The notes: generated by a model from the letters alone, not told the origin. A DNA stretch of 64,000 nt from Proteobacteria bacterium UBA2363 (GCA_002344355.1 DDTN01000019.1:121736-185735), one strand, 5' to 3'. Shown: positions 1-10,459, counted from the first letter of the stretch. Translations and numbers: made by a program.

Positions 1-453
1 GCCCTTCTCGAGTTGGGCACCGGCGAGGCCCTGGTCTCGACCCTGGACGCCAAGGGCGTGCCGACGCCGGTCCAGAAGGCGCTGATCGCGCCGCCGCGCT
101 GCCGGATGGGCGCGATCAGCCCGGAGGAACGGCAGGCCATGCGACTGCGCTCGCCGGTCGGCGCCAAGTACGACACCGCGGTCGATCGCGAGTCCGCCTA
201 CGAGAAGCTGATGGCCGCCGCCCAGGCCGCCACCGAGAAGGCCCCGACCACGCCCACCGCGCCGCCGCCCGCCGGCGAACCCGGCGGCGGCGGCGTGATG
301 GGCACGGTCAAGGACTGGCTGTTCGGCACCAAGCGCCGGCAGGGCGCGCTGGAGGCGATGACCAAGTCGACCATGCGCACGGTCGGCACCAGGCTCGGCA
401 ACCAGATCCTGCGCGGCGTCCTCGGCGGCATTGCCGGCGGCCGCAAGCGCTGA
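1..453 (+). CDS. HerA-like helicase/ATPase (DUF853), C-terminal part
   Basis: The reading frame is open from the first base, so this is the 3' end of a gene that begins before the window; about 150 residues remain. The stretch 'ISPEERQAMRLRSP' followed by 'AKYDTAVDRESAYEKL' is typical of the C-terminal end of DUF853 proteins (YjgR-like, HerA-related ATPases). The ATPase core would lie upstream and is not visible. A Pro/Gly/Ala-rich linker (about residues 75-95) precedes a basic, glycine-rich tail ending in GGRKR, which in this family often carries a short helix. Family members are predicted DNA-translocating ATPases of poorly defined role. The family call rests on the C-terminal signature alone. 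Confidence 0.75.
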   Translation, partial: ALLELGTGEALVSTLDAKGVPTPVQKALIAPPRCRMGAISPEERQAMRLRSPVGAKYDTAVDRESAYEKLMAAAQAATEKAPTTPTAPPPAGEPGGGGVMGTVKDWLFGTKRRQGALEAMTKSTMRTVGTRLGNQILRGVLGGIAGGRKR

Positions 454-487
454 CCTCACCGTACCCTGTCCGGCCGACCCGATTGAC

Positions 488-664
488 GTGCTGTCTCGGC
501 TCAGGATCAGGGAACAAAGGCCAGGACGCGGGGTTCGGGGAGCGGAGCCCGCCGTGCTCCCCTCTCCCTGCCCTGGCTAGCGTCGTGTCTCAACTCAGGA
601 CCGGGGACCGAGGGCCGGGATTCGGCGCTCGGTGAGCGAAGCGCGCTGTGCTCCCCTCTCCCTG
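488..664. repeat. Tandem pair of diverged ~83-bp intergenic repeats
   Basis: Positions 488-570 and 582-664 align over their full length with scattered substitutions. Both begin with GTGCTGTCTC or GTCGTGTCTC and end in GTGCTCCCCTCTCCCTG. They lie in the 546-bp gene-free gap 454-999, between the HerA-like gene and the beta-helix gene, both of whose stop codons face the gap. No convincing coding sequence is present there. The ORFs that cross the gap have repeat-driven, arginine/proline-rich translations. Confidence 0.75.
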
Positions 665-750
665 TGGGAGAGGGGTCGGGGGAGAGGGCCGGGGCTTGCC
701 CTGATCTGCATCATTGCCGGCCCAGCGGCGCGCGCTGGCCGGGGCAGCCC

Positions 751-805
751 TCTCCCCCGCCCCTCCCCCGCAGGCGGGGGAGGGGCGAAGTGCGGTGCCG
801 TCGCG
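751..805. repeat. Dispersed GC-rich palindromic repeat, copy A
   Basis: A perfect inverted repeat lies at 760-771 (CCCCTCCCCCGC) and 774-785 (GCGGGGGAGGGG), with a 2-nt centre. It is followed at 787-804 by GAAGTGCGGTGCCGTCGC. The same 18-mer recurs at 881-898, and a near-identical unit (palindrome plus 18-mer) occurs 54 kb away at 54514-54570. Such CTCTCCC / GGGGGAGGGG units resemble REP-type intergenic palindromes. A hairpin here could also end transcription of the two genes that converge on the gap. Confidence 0.75.
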
Positions 806-880
806 CTGTCGAGTCGCCGCCTGGGAGCTGGCTGAGACACGACGCTGGTCAGGTCTGCCTGCGGGAGCGGGGCCGGGGGC

Positions 881-898
881 GAAGTGCGGTGCCGTCGC
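881..898. repeat. Partial copy of the dispersed repeat (18-mer tail)
   Basis: These 18 bases are identical to 787-804, the tail of the complete palindromic repeat. Upstream only a decayed GGGGCCGGGGGC stretch remains, so the palindrome itself is not intact. This looks like a degenerate third unit in the same gap. Confidence 0.6.
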
Positions 899-999
899 AC
901 TGGCGACGCGCCGCCCGGCAGCGGGCAGGGACACGACGTTGAGCAAGACCGGCGAGGGATCCGCCAGCGCCCGCCCGCGACCCGGCGGTCGCCGGTTCC

Positions 1000-2466
1000 C
1001 TACTGGAAGCCGTCGGCGAAGATCGTGTCGGCCATGGGCTCGAGCGCGCCGAGCGACGGCGCCGGCGGGCGCGGCCGGCCGACCAGGTCGTCGGCGGGCA
1101 TGAAGGCCGGGTCGGCCTGAGCGATGCCGGCGCCGCCCTGCCCTGGCACGCCCCAGGCCAGCGCCAGCGCCGCGAAGGCGTCGGCGATGCGCGCATGGCC
1201 GCCGTTGAACTGCCCTGCCGCGGCATCCCACCAGGGCCGCGGCAGCCCGGCCGGGTCGGCGAGCATCGGGTTGCCGACCAAGGCGCGGGCGTCGTTGCCG
1301 ATGTTGACCAGTTCGGCGGGATGGTTCGGCAGCGCCGCGCCGCCGTTCCAGTACAGGTTGCGATCGAGCACGAAGCTGGTGGTCTGTCCCGCCGGCGTGG
1401 TGCTGAACCGGTTCATGGTGCCGGTGGGGTCGCTCCAGACGTTGTTGCGGAACACCATGCCCTGGTTCGGCGGGTTGGCACCCTCGGTGTTGAGCCGCAT
1501 CGCAAAGGCGGTGCCCGGCAGGTTGCCGGATACGGTGTTGGCGCGGAACAGCACGTCGCGGCAGCCCTTGCTGCCGAACGCGGCGCGGATCGGGTTGCCG
1601 GCATTGCCCAGGAACAGGTTGTTCTCGACCACGACGTCGAAGGCCTCGTGGTAGGGATTGCCGTCCTCGCCGCAGAGCAGGAAGGTCGAGCCGGGCGAGC
1701 CCTGCCAGTTCAGGAACAGGTTGCGCCGGATGCGCACGTCGCGGGCGCCGACCAGGCCGTCGTCGTTGCCGTTGGAGTCCTTGACCACGATGAAACTGGA
1801 GGTGTCGTTGCCGACCGGCCGGCCGGACGCGGCGAAATCGTTGAAGAACACGTTGCCCTCGACCAGCACGTCCTCGACGCTGTTGATGTCGATGTGCTCG
1901 TCGCTGCCGTGCTGGTTGTAGAACAGGTTGCCGAGCACCTGCACGCGGGTGGCGCCATTGTTGATCTTCAGCAGGTCGTTGTTGTGGCTGTCGTGGATGA
2001 CGTTGTCGGCCAGCACGATGTCGCTGGCCGGCTGCCCCGAAAGCGCCTGCACCTGCACCACCAGCGCGCCGGCGCCGGTGCCGGTATGGGCGATGTCGAA
2101 GCCCTCGATGCGGATGCCGCGCACGCCGACGCTGCCGTCGTAGACGGTGAGCACGGTGGCGTCGTGGCGCAGGCGGGCCCGGTAGGGCTGTTCGGAACGG
2201 ATGGTCACCGGCGGGTCGAACTGGCCGCGGATGCGGATGCGGCCGGTGTAGGTGCCCGGCCGGACCAGGATGGTGGCGCCGGCGGGCACACGGTCCAGCG
2301 CATAGGTGATGCTGGCCCAGGGCTGGGCTGCACTGCCGCCGCCGGGCTGGTCCACGCCATCGGGGGCGACGTAATGGACCGGGGCGCCGGCGAGCGCCGG
2401 CGCCGCCGCCAGCGCCAGCAGCAGGGCGAGGGCCGCGGCCGGTCCGCCGCGCTCAGCGGCCGCCAC
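1000..2466 (-). CDS. Secreted right-handed parallel beta-helix protein
   Basis: The protein starts with a signal peptide: a short n-region with ER, a run of Ala/Leu, and cleavage near ALAGAP. It is then about 460 residues of a pectate-lyase-like repeat. The first turns read 'VHYVAPDGVDQPGGG' and 'ASITYALDRVPAGATILVRPG', the opening typical of DUF1565/right-handed beta-helix proteins. Regular Asn-containing turns follow (VLADNVIHDS, VLGNLFYNQ, VEGNVFFNDF, IRRNLFLNW, VENNLFLGN). No catalytic assignment can be made; polysaccharide binding or lysis is possible. The last ten residues are ADTIFADGFQ, a tail resembling other secreted proteins in this window. I chose GTG at 2466, which gives a normal-length signal peptide. 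GTG at 2508 would add 14 residues. Either start overlaps the end of the upstream DUF2207 gene, so the two are probably co-transcribed. Confidence 0.8.
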   Translation of the reverse strand: MAAAERGGPAAALALLLALAAAPALAGAPVHYVAPDGVDQPGGGSAAQPWASITYALDRVPAGATILVRPGTYTGRIRIRGQFDPPVTIRSEQPYRARLRHDATVLTVYDGSVGVRGIRIEGFDIAHTGTGAGALVVQVQALSGQPASDIVLADNVIHDSHNNDLLKINNGATRVQVLGNLFYNQHGSDEHIDINSVEDVLVEGNVFFNDFAASGRPVGNDTSSFIVVKDSNGNDDGLVGARDVRIRRNLFLNWQGSPGSTFLLCGEDGNPYHEAFDVVVENNLFLGNAGNPIRAAFGSKGCRDVLFRANTVSGNLPGTAFAMRLNTEGANPPNQGMVFRNNVWSDPTGTMNRFSTTPAGQTTSFVLDRNLYWNGGAALPNHPAELVNIGNDARALVGNPMLADPAGLPRPWWDAAAGQFNGGHARIADAFAALALAWGVPGQGGAGIAQADPAFMPADDLVGRPRPPAPSLGALEPMADTIFADGFQ

Positions 2467-4177
2467 CGCCGCCGCCACCGCCGCCACCGCCGGAACTGCC
2501 ACCGCCACCGCCGCCCGAGGAGCTGCCCGGCGGTCGCGACGAAGAGGCGATCGAGCTGCTCAGGCCGCTGCCGACGGCGCGGCTCAGGCTGCCCAGGTCG
2601 CTGACGCCGCCGCCCCGGTACCAGGCGATGCCGGCGGTGGCCGCCGCGGCGGCCGCGGCGCCGACCGCCAGGGTGAACTTCTTCGACCAGGCGTCCTCGA
2701 CCTCCAGCGCCACCGCATAGGGCAGCAGCGCCTCGTAGCGGGCCGCGTCCAGCGCCGGCGGCTGGTCGGGGCCGGGCATCGCGGCCAGCTCGTCGCGCTC
2801 GGCGACGCTGAGGTAGCGGCGCAGGCCCTCGATCTCGTCGAGCAGCTTGCGGCCTTCCGGTGTCGGCGCGCGCACCAGGCGCGCGAACACCGCCAGCACC
2901 ACCAGCATGAGCACGCCGATGGCGATCATCAGCGCGATGCCGGCGCCGCCCGACAGCAGCACGGCCGCGGCCATGCCGGCCACGGCGATCAGCCAGGCGA
3001 TGCCGACGCTGCCCAGGTTGCGCTTGAACAGGGCCGGCTCGTAGCGCGTCGTCAGCGCCTTGCTGTGCGCCATCTGCGCGCCCTGGACGGTCGAGGCGTT
3101 GGTGTTGCGCAGCACCAGCGTGCGGCTGTTGCCGCGGAACAGGCGCGAGAACAGCGCCTTCTGGCTGTCCGCCAGCGGCCGGTCCTCGGCCTGCTTCTCG
3201 AGCTTCCACTCGTCCTTGACCAGCTTCTTGTCGCGCTCGATGCGCAAGGCGCCGGCGACGGCCATCGACAGCACGTCGCTGGAGAAGCAGCGCATGTCGT
3301 AGGTCATCCTGCGCATGAAGCGCAGGCCTGCCGGCGTGTGGCCCTCGGGCGGCTCGTAGCGGGCGATCACCACGCCGCGCGGCGGGTCGCGGCCGACCTG
3401 GTGCCAGCGCCGGATGCAGTACGCCAGCAGCAGCGCCAGGGTCGCCAGGGCGATCAGCACGCCGCGGTTGTCCTTGAGCAGCCAGCCGATGCGCTGGGCC
3501 TGCGTGGGTTCCGCGACCAGGCCCTTGGGGAAGCCCAGCACCACGGTGAGGCCTTCCTGCGGCCGCAGTCCCCGGGTGAGGCTCCAGCGGGCATGGCCGG
3601 GGCCGACGATCTCCTGGGTGAAGTCGCTGCCCTGGGCGCCCTGCGGGCCGCTGTAGCCATCCAGCCGCAGGTCGGCCGCCGGCACCGCGGCCGGTGCCCG
3701 CACGTCCACCCGGCCGCCGTCGATCGGGAACATCCAGCCGTGGCCGATGGCGTTGAAGTAGAGCTCGTCGTGCGCCTCGAAGAAGCCGAGCTGGCGGGTG
3801 GTCCGGTAGCGCAGGGTGTAGGTGTGCTCGGCGGGCACCGGCAGGAAGTCGTCGTTGCCGGTGTTGATGCGCACGCCATTCGCCACCCGCTCGGTGAACC
3901 AGGGCTCGGTCTGGCCGTTGCGCTCGACGCCCAGCACCTGCAGTTCGACCACCACGTTGTTGCCGGCGCGATCCCGGTAGCGGGTCGGGAAGTCCCGGTA
4001 GATGCCGCGCCGGATGTTGCGGCCCTCGGCGCGTACCGTGATGGTCTCGACCACCTCCAGGCTGGCGTCGGCCTGGATCGCGATGTCGACGTCGTAGCGC
4101 AGGATGCGCTCGTCGGCACGCGCCGGCGCGACCGCCAGCAGCGCCAGGCCCAGGACGGCAAGAAGCAGACGGGTCAT
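2453..4177 (-). CDS. DUF2207 domain membrane protein
   Basis: A 574-residue membrane protein. An N-terminal signal sequence (TRLLLAVLGLALLAVAPARA) is followed by an extracytoplasmic region of about 200 residues that opens with 'ERILRYDVDIAIQADASLEV', characteristic of DUF2207. A first membrane segment lies near residue 240 (LIALATLALLLAYC), and two more follow around residues 400-440. The C-terminus is a low-complexity Ser/Gly tract ending in eleven glycines and an arginine. The ATG at 4177 overlaps the lemA stop by 4 bp (ATGA), so the genes form an operon. LemA and DUF2207 proteins commonly occur side by side in bacteria; their biochemical role is unknown, so I make no functional claim beyond an envelope location. 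Confidence 0.88.
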   Translation of the reverse strand: MTRLLLAVLGLALLAVAPARADERILRYDVDIAIQADASLEVVETITVRAEGRNIRRGIYRDFPTRYRDRAGNNVVVELQVLGVERNGQTEPWFTERVANGVRINTGNDDFLPVPAEHTYTLRYRTTRQLGFFEAHDELYFNAIGHGWMFPIDGGRVDVRAPAAVPAADLRLDGYSGPQGAQGSDFTQEIVGPGHARWSLTRGLRPQEGLTVVLGFPKGLVAEPTQAQRIGWLLKDNRGVLIALATLALLLAYCIRRWHQVGRDPPRGVVIARYEPPEGHTPAGLRFMRRMTYDMRCFSSDVLSMAVAGALRIERDKKLVKDEWKLEKQAEDRPLADSQKALFSRLFRGNSRTLVLRNTNASTVQGAQMAHSKALTTRYEPALFKRNLGSVGIAWLIAVAGMAAAVLLSGGAGIALMIAIGVLMLVVLAVFARLVRAPTPEGRKLLDEIEGLRRYLSVAERDELAAMPGPDQPPALDAARYEALLPYAVALEVEDAWSKKFTLAVGAAAAAAATAGIAWYRGGGVSDLGSLSRAVGSGLSSSIASSSRPPGSSSGGGGGGSSGGGGGGGGGGGR

Positions 4178-4728
4178 CGGTCGATCTCCACGGCCACGGC
4201 CGCGCGCTCGCCGGCGCCGGCCTGGTAGAACTCCGCCGGCCCGAAGCCGGCGGCGCGGGCGACGATCAGGTCCGGGAAGCGCTGGACCGCGTCGTTGAGG
4301 TCGCGCACCGCGCCGTTGTAGAAGCGGCGCGCGTACTGCAGGTGGTTCTCGACATCGACCAGGTCGCGCTGCAGGCGTTCGAAGTTCTCGCTGGCGCGCA
4401 GTTCCGGGTAGGCCTCGCGAAGGATGAACAGGCGCGACAGCGCCTGCTCGAGCTGGCCCTCGACCTCGCCCAGGCGGCCCGGGCTGGTCAGCGCCATCGC
4501 CTGCTGGCGCAGCGCCGTGACCGCCTCCAGGGTGGCGCGCTCGTGGTCGGCGTAGGCGCGCACCGTGGTCACCAGCTGCGGCACCAGGTCGTGGCGGCGG
4601 GTCAGCTGCACGTCGATGTCCGACCAGGCGGTGCGGACCTGGTTGCGCAGGCGGACCAGGCGGTTGAACAGCCACACCGCCCAGGCCAGCAGGGCGAGCA
4701 GGACGATCGCGAACAACGTGCCGCTCAT
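4174..4728 (-). CDS. lemA: LemA family protein
   Basis: 184 residues, the usual LemA length. One N-terminal membrane helix (FAIVLLALLAWAVWLF) is followed by the family signature 'VRTAWSDIDVQLTRRHDLVPQLV' region. A long helical domain follows with the ENFERLQRDL and RRFYNGAVRDLN motifs. LemA proteins are membrane-anchored helical-bundle proteins of uncertain role, often beside DUF2207 or Htp/TPM proteins. The downstream DUF2207 gene overlaps by 4 bp. The gene is divergent from the AbgT transporter at 4918, and the 189-bp gap between them must hold both promoters. Confidence 0.93.
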   Translation of the reverse strand: MSGTLFAIVLLALLAWAVWLFNRLVRLRNQVRTAWSDIDVQLTRRHDLVPQLVTTVRAYADHERATLEAVTALRQQAMALTSPGRLGEVEGQLEQALSRLFILREAYPELRASENFERLQRDLVDVENHLQYARRFYNGAVRDLNDAVQRFPDLIVARAAGFGPAEFYQAGAGERAAVAVEIDR

Positions 4729-4917
4729 GGGCGTGCCCCCGGACCTGCCATCGTGGTCTCCCCTGGACGTCGCAGCGGAGTATCGCCGAACAGGCGGCGC
4801 CCGTCCCGTCCCCCCCGGCCCCGGCCCGGGCTCCCCCGGGGCCCGGCCGGGGCGGCCGGTACCGGACGGCCCGGCCGGCGGCTATAGTCCGGCGCTGCAC
4901 CGCCCGATGACGCCCGC

Positions 4918-6525
4918 ATGACCGCCGCCGACCCGCAGCCGCCCGCCCCGCCCGTCCGCCGCTCGGCGATCGACCGGTTCCTCAACATCGTCGAGCGCGG
5001 CGGCAACGCCCTGCCCCACCCGGCCACGCTGTTCGCGATCCTGGCGGTGCTGGTGATCGTCGCCTCCTGGCTGGCCTCGATGGCCGGGGTCTCGGTGCAG
5101 CACCCCAAGACCGGCGACACCGTCGAGGTGTTCAACCTGCTCAGCGTCGAGGGCCTGCACCGGATCATGACCGGGCTGGTCACCAACTTCACCGGCTTCG
5201 CGCCGCTGGGCACCGTGCTGGTCGCGCTGATCGGCATCGGCGTCGCCGAGCACAGCGGCCTGATCGGCGCCGCCCTGCGCCTGCTGGTGCTGTCCTCGCC
5301 GAAGTTCCTGCTGACCCCGATCCTGGTGTTCGCCGGCGTGATGTCGAACATGGCCAGCGAGATCGGCTACGTGCTGCTGGTGCCGCTGGCCGGCCTGATC
5401 TTCATCGCGGCGGGACGCCACCCGATCCTCGGCATGGCCGCCGCCTTCGCCGGCGTCTCCGGCGGCTACTCGGCGAACCTGCTGATCGGCACCATCGACC
5501 CGCTGCTCTCGGGCCTGTCGCAGGAGGCGGCGCGGATCATCGATGCCGACTACACGGTGACGCCGCTGGCGAACTGGTACTTCATGATCGTCTCGACGCC
5601 GCTGGTCACCCTGCTCGGCTGGCTGGTGACCGAGAAGATCGTGGCGCCGCGCTTCCCGGACACGCCGAGCACCGGCGCCGCCAGCGCCGACGACCCGCAG
5701 GCGCAGCGGCTGAGCGCCGCCGAGCGCCGCGGCCTGCGCTGGGCGATCTACGCGACGCTGGCGTTCTCCCTGCTGCTGGCCTGGGGCGCCCTGCCGATCG
5801 GCGCCGTCCCCGGCGCCGGTTTCCTGCGCATCGCCGGCGAGGCCGACACCCTGCGCTCGCTGGCGCCGGTGCTGTCCGGCGTGGTCGCGATCATATTCAT
5901 GTACGGCGTGGTCGCCGGCGTCGCCTACGGCGTCGGTGCCGGCACCATCCGCAGCGATGCCGACGTGATCAAGGGCATGAGCGCCAGCATGGCGACCCTG
6001 GGCAGCTACCTGGTGCTGGTGTTCTTCGCCGCGCAGTTCGTGGCCTTCTTCAACTGGACCCAGCTCGGCCTGGTGCTGGCGGTGAACGGCGCCGCCTCGC
6101 TGCAGGCGGCCGGCCTGTCGGCGATCCCGCTGTTCGTTCTGTTCATCCTGCTGACCGCCTTCGTCAACCTGTTCATGGGCTCGGCCTCGGCCAAGTGGGC
6201 GCTGATGGCGCCGGTGTTCGTGCCGATGTTCATGCTGCTCGGCTACTCCCCCGAGCTGACCCAGGTCGCCTACCGCGTCGGCGACAGCGTGACCAACATC
6301 ATCTCGCCGATGATGAGCTACTTCGCGCTGATCATCGCCTTCTTCCAGCGCTACGAGCCGAAGGCCGGCATCGGCACCCTGGTCGCGGTGATGCTGCCCT
6401 ATTCGATCGTGTTCCTGATCGGCTGGTCGGCGATGTTCGCGATCTGGCTGGCGTTCGGCCTGCCGATCGGACCGGATGCGCCGCTCGACTACGTGCCCGC
6501 CGCGGCGGCCGCGGTCGTGCCCTGA
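4918..6525 (+). CDS. AbgT family transporter
   Basis: 535 residues with about twelve hydrophobic segments. After a Pro-rich start comes 'FLNIVERGGNALPHPATLF', the N-terminal signature of the AbgT family (p-aminobenzoyl-glutamate transporters and MtrF-like efflux proteins). 'MSNMASEIGYVLLVPL', 'SGGYSANLL' and a C-terminal 'VGDSVTNIISPMMSYFALI' also match the family. Members import p-aminobenzoyl-glutamate, a folate breakdown product, or export antimetabolites such as sulfonamides. Substrate and direction cannot be read here, because no abgA/abgB hydrolase genes are adjacent. Confidence 0.9.
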   Translation: MTAADPQPPAPPVRRSAIDRFLNIVERGGNALPHPATLFAILAVLVIVASWLASMAGVSVQHPKTGDTVEVFNLLSVEGLHRIMTGLVTNFTGFAPLGTVLVALIGIGVAEHSGLIGAALRLLVLSSPKFLLTPILVFAGVMSNMASEIGYVLLVPLAGLIFIAAGRHPILGMAAAFAGVSGGYSANLLIGTIDPLLSGLSQEAARIIDADYTVTPLANWYFMIVSTPLVTLLGWLVTEKIVAPRFPDTPSTGAASADDPQAQRLSAAERRGLRWAIYATLAFSLLLAWGALPIGAVPGAGFLRIAGEADTLRSLAPVLSGVVAIIFMYGVVAGVAYGVGAGTIRSDADVIKGMSASMATLGSYLVLVFFAAQFVAFFNWTQLGLVLAVNGAASLQAAGLSAIPLFVLFILLTAFVNLFMGSASAKWALMAPVFVPMFMLLGYSPELTQVAYRVGDSVTNIISPMMSYFALIIAFFQRYEPKAGIGTLVAVMLPYSIVFLIGWSAMFAIWLAFGLPIGPDAPLDYVPAAAAAVVP

Positions 6526-6542
6526 GGCCGCCGGCACGGCCC

Positions 6543-7091
6543 GTGGGCCGCTGGCGGCCACCGCCGGAGCGCGCGACCGCGCTGATCACCCGCGACGGCC
6601 TGCTGCGCCTGCAGGCCGAGCTCGACGCGCTGTGGCGGGTGCAGCGGCCGGAGGTGGTTCGGGCCCTGGCCGCGGCCGCGGCCGAGGGCGACCGCTCAGA
6701 GAACGCCGAATACATCTACCGCAAGAAGCAGCTGGCCGAGATCGACCGCCGGGTGCGCTACCTGGGGCGGCGACTGCCGTCCCTGCGCGTCGCCGAGGCG
6801 GCGCCGGCCGATCCCGGGCGCGTCTGGTTCGGCGCCTGGGTCGAGATCGAGCACTCCGCCGTCGCCGGCCCGGCGACGCCGGCGCCCGGCTGCGCGGACG
6901 CCGCGATCGCGCGTCACCGCATCGTCGGCCCCGACGAGACGGATGCACGGCGCAGCTGGATCAGCGTCGACTCGCCGCTGGCCCGGGCGTTGCTCGGACG
7001 CCGGGTCGACGACGAACTCGAGGTCGAGCTGCCGGTCGGGCGCACGCGGGTGTGCATCGTCGAGGTGCGCTATCGTGAATTCGATTCCTGA
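6543..7091 (+). CDS. greB: Transcription elongation factor GreB
   Basis: 182 residues. The N-terminal coiled coil contains 'AAAEGDRSENAEYIYRKKQL', which holds the conserved acidic tip residues that Gre factors insert into the RNA polymerase secondary channel to stimulate cleavage of backtracked RNA. The C-terminal globular part has 'HRIVGPDETD' and 'ISVDSPLARALLGRRVDDE'. It is GreB rather than GreA by the YIYRKKQL and GPDETD motifs. It is somewhat longer than E. coli GreB (158 residues): about 19 residues, Ala/Pro-rich, are inserted between WVEIE and HRIVG. The GTG at 6543 is the only plausible in-frame start before the conserved region, 17 bp after the transporter gene. Confidence 0.9.
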   Translation: MGRWRPPPERATALITRDGLLRLQAELDALWRVQRPEVVRALAAAAAEGDRSENAEYIYRKKQLAEIDRRVRYLGRRLPSLRVAEAAPADPGRVWFGAWVEIEHSAVAGPATPAPGCADAAIARHRIVGPDETDARRSWISVDSPLARALLGRRVDDELEVELPVGRTRVCIVEVRYREFDS

Positions 7092-7133
7092 CCACCGGCT
7101 CCAGGCCGACCTTCCCGGGAGCATGCGGACACC

Positions 7134-9008
<1,875 letters not shown>

Positions 9009-9086
9009 GCCGCGTCGGTACGGCCGGTGCGCCGCCGCCTGGCGACGCCGCCGGCTGCCGGCGGCCCCGCCCGGACCCGGAAACGC

Positions 9087-9142
9087 GACGGCCCGGCAGG
9101 GCCTGCCGGGCCGTCAGGAGCCGGCCACCGCGCGGTGGCCGG
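9087..9142. terminator. Two adjacent hairpins between convergent asnB and dksA
   Basis: Two perfect stems lie between the converging genes. One is GACGGCCCGGCAGG (9087-9100) with its complement at 9102-9115. The other is CCGGCCACCG (9121-9130) with its complement at 9133-9142. Neither has a clear U-tract, as often in very GC-rich genomes. A bidirectional terminator is the natural reading. Confidence 0.6.
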
Positions 9143-9148
9143 CGCCGG

Positions 9149-10111
9149 TCACTCGCCCATGTGCTTCTGGCGCAGCTCCCAGCGTTCCTGGGCGTCGATC
9201 GAAAAGCGGGCGATCGGCCGGACCTCCAGCCGCTCGATGCCGATCGGCTCGCCGGTCTCCTCGCAGTAGCCGTACTCGCCGTCCTCGATGCGCTTGAGCG
9301 CCTTGTCGATCTGCGCGAGCAGCTTGCGGTAGCGGTCGCGGGTGCGCAGCTCCAGCGAGTTCTCGGTCTCGCGGGCGGCCCGCTCGGCCTCGTCGCCGAC
9401 GTCCCGCACCTCGTCGCGCAGGTTGTCGATGGTCTGCTTGGATTCCTCGATCAGATCGGCGCGCCAGGTCAGCAGCTTCTGCCGGAAGTACTCGATCTGG
9501 CGGGGCGACATGTACTCCTCGGACGCCAGCGGGCGATAGCCGGCCGGCAACTTCACCGGTCCGGCGGCGACCTCGCGCTTGCGCGCGGGCGTCGGCAGCT
9601 CGTCCGACGGCGTGCCGGCGCGCCCGACACGGGCGGTGGCGACGACCGCCGGCCGCGCGGCCCCGGCCGGACGGGTCGATGGCCGGGTCGGCTCGGCTGC
9701 CGCAGGTCGGGCCTGGGCCAGCTTCACCGGCGCCGTCCTGCCGGGCTTGGCGGGCTTGGCGGGTTTCGCCGCCTTGGCCGGCGCCGCAGGTGCGGGCCTG
9801 GCAGCCGCCTTCTTTGCCGGCGCCGGCTTGGCGGCCGGCTTCGCCGGTGCCGCCTTCCTGGCCGGCGCCTTGGCGGCGGTCTTCTTCGCAGGCGCCGGCT
9901 TGGCCGCCGCCTTCCTGGCCGGTGCCGGCTTGGCGGCCGGCGTCTTGCCGGCGGCCTTCTTCGCCACCGCAGGCTTCTTCGCCGCAGGCTTCGCCTTGCC
10001 GGCGGCCTTGCTCGCGGACTTGGCGGCCGTCTTGGCCGCGGGCTTGGCCTTGGCGGCCGTCTTGGTCTTGGATTTGGCCGGGGTTTTGGCCATGGCGTTC
10101 TTGTTTCCCAT
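9149..10111 (-). CDS. dksA: RNA polymerase-binding protein DksA with long Lys/Ala/Pro-rich N-terminus
   Basis: 320 residues. About residues 200-320 form the DksA domain: a coiled coil whose tip carries D237 and D240 in 'DVGDEA', the DxxDxA motif needed for action in the RNA polymerase secondary channel, then the C-terminal region 'YGYCEETGEPIGIERLE'. Only one of the four zinc-finger cysteines remains (C283); the others are Thr, Ser and Ala, so zinc binding by the canonical site is lost, as in some other DksA proteins. The first ~200 residues are low-complexity repeats of AKPA/AKKA/APAK, resembling histone H1-like tails, and may bind nucleic acid. DksA acts with ppGpp in the stringent response. 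Tail length and repeat content are expected to vary between strains. Confidence 0.9.
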   Translation of the reverse strand: MGNKNAMAKTPAKSKTKTAAKAKPAAKTAAKSASKAAGKAKPAAKKPAVAKKAAGKTPAAKPAPARKAAAKPAPAKKTAAKAPARKAAPAKPAAKPAPAKKAAARPAPAAPAKAAKPAKPAKPGRTAPVKLAQARPAAAEPTRPSTRPAGAARPAVVATARVGRAGTPSDELPTPARKREVAAGPVKLPAGYRPLASEEYMSPRQIEYFRQKLLTWRADLIEESKQTIDNLRDEVRDVGDEAERAARETENSLELRTRDRYRKLLAQIDKALKRIEDGEYGYCEETGEPIGIERLEVRPIARFSIDAQERWELRQKHMGE

Positions 10112-10199
10112 GCCTTGAGGCGTCGCGGCCGCGTGTTATAGCCTAAGCGCCACTTTGCGGCAACTTCCGCGGCCGCCTGCGACCCCCTGCGACCCCTGC

Positions 10200-10457
10200 T
10201 TGAACCGTCTGTTGCGTCGCCTCATCGACGGCTATCGGCGCTGGCTCAGTCCGCTGCTGGGATCGCACTGCCGTTTCCATCCCAGTTGCAGCGCCTACGC
10301 GCGCACCGCGCTGGCGCGCCACGGCAGCCTGCGCGGCGGCTGGCTGGCGCTGTGGCGGATCCTGCGCTGCCATCCGCTGTCGGCCGGTGGCGACGACCCG
10401 GTACCCGAGGATTTCCGCCTGTTCCCGGGCCGCCCCCCTCCCGATGAAGACGCTTAG
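10200..10457 (+). CDS. yidD: Membrane protein insertion efficiency factor YidD
   Basis: A small protein with the YidD core 'LIDGYRRWLSPLLGSHCRFHPSCSAYA' (read in parts), then 'LRCHPLSAGGDDPVP'. YidD assists YidC-dependent insertion of inner-membrane proteins and is usually encoded with rpmH-rnpA-yidC. Here it stands apart, just upstream of an M23 peptidase gene. No ATG is available. TTG at 10200 gives 85 residues, the same length as E. coli YidD, and TTG at 10155 would give 100. I prefer the shorter form. Start-site confidence is low but gene identity is good. Confidence 0.82.
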   Translation: MNRLLRRLIDGYRRWLSPLLGSHCRFHPSCSAYARTALARHGSLRGGWLALWRILRCHPLSAGGDDPVPEDFRLFPGRPPPDEDA

Positions 10458-10459
10458 AA

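Noticed and set aside
590..1231. Minus-strand reading frame through the repeat-filled gap, as a small gene
   Set aside because: Translation is repeat-driven, without a start that has a ribosome-binding site, and overlaps the 3' part of the beta-helix gene.
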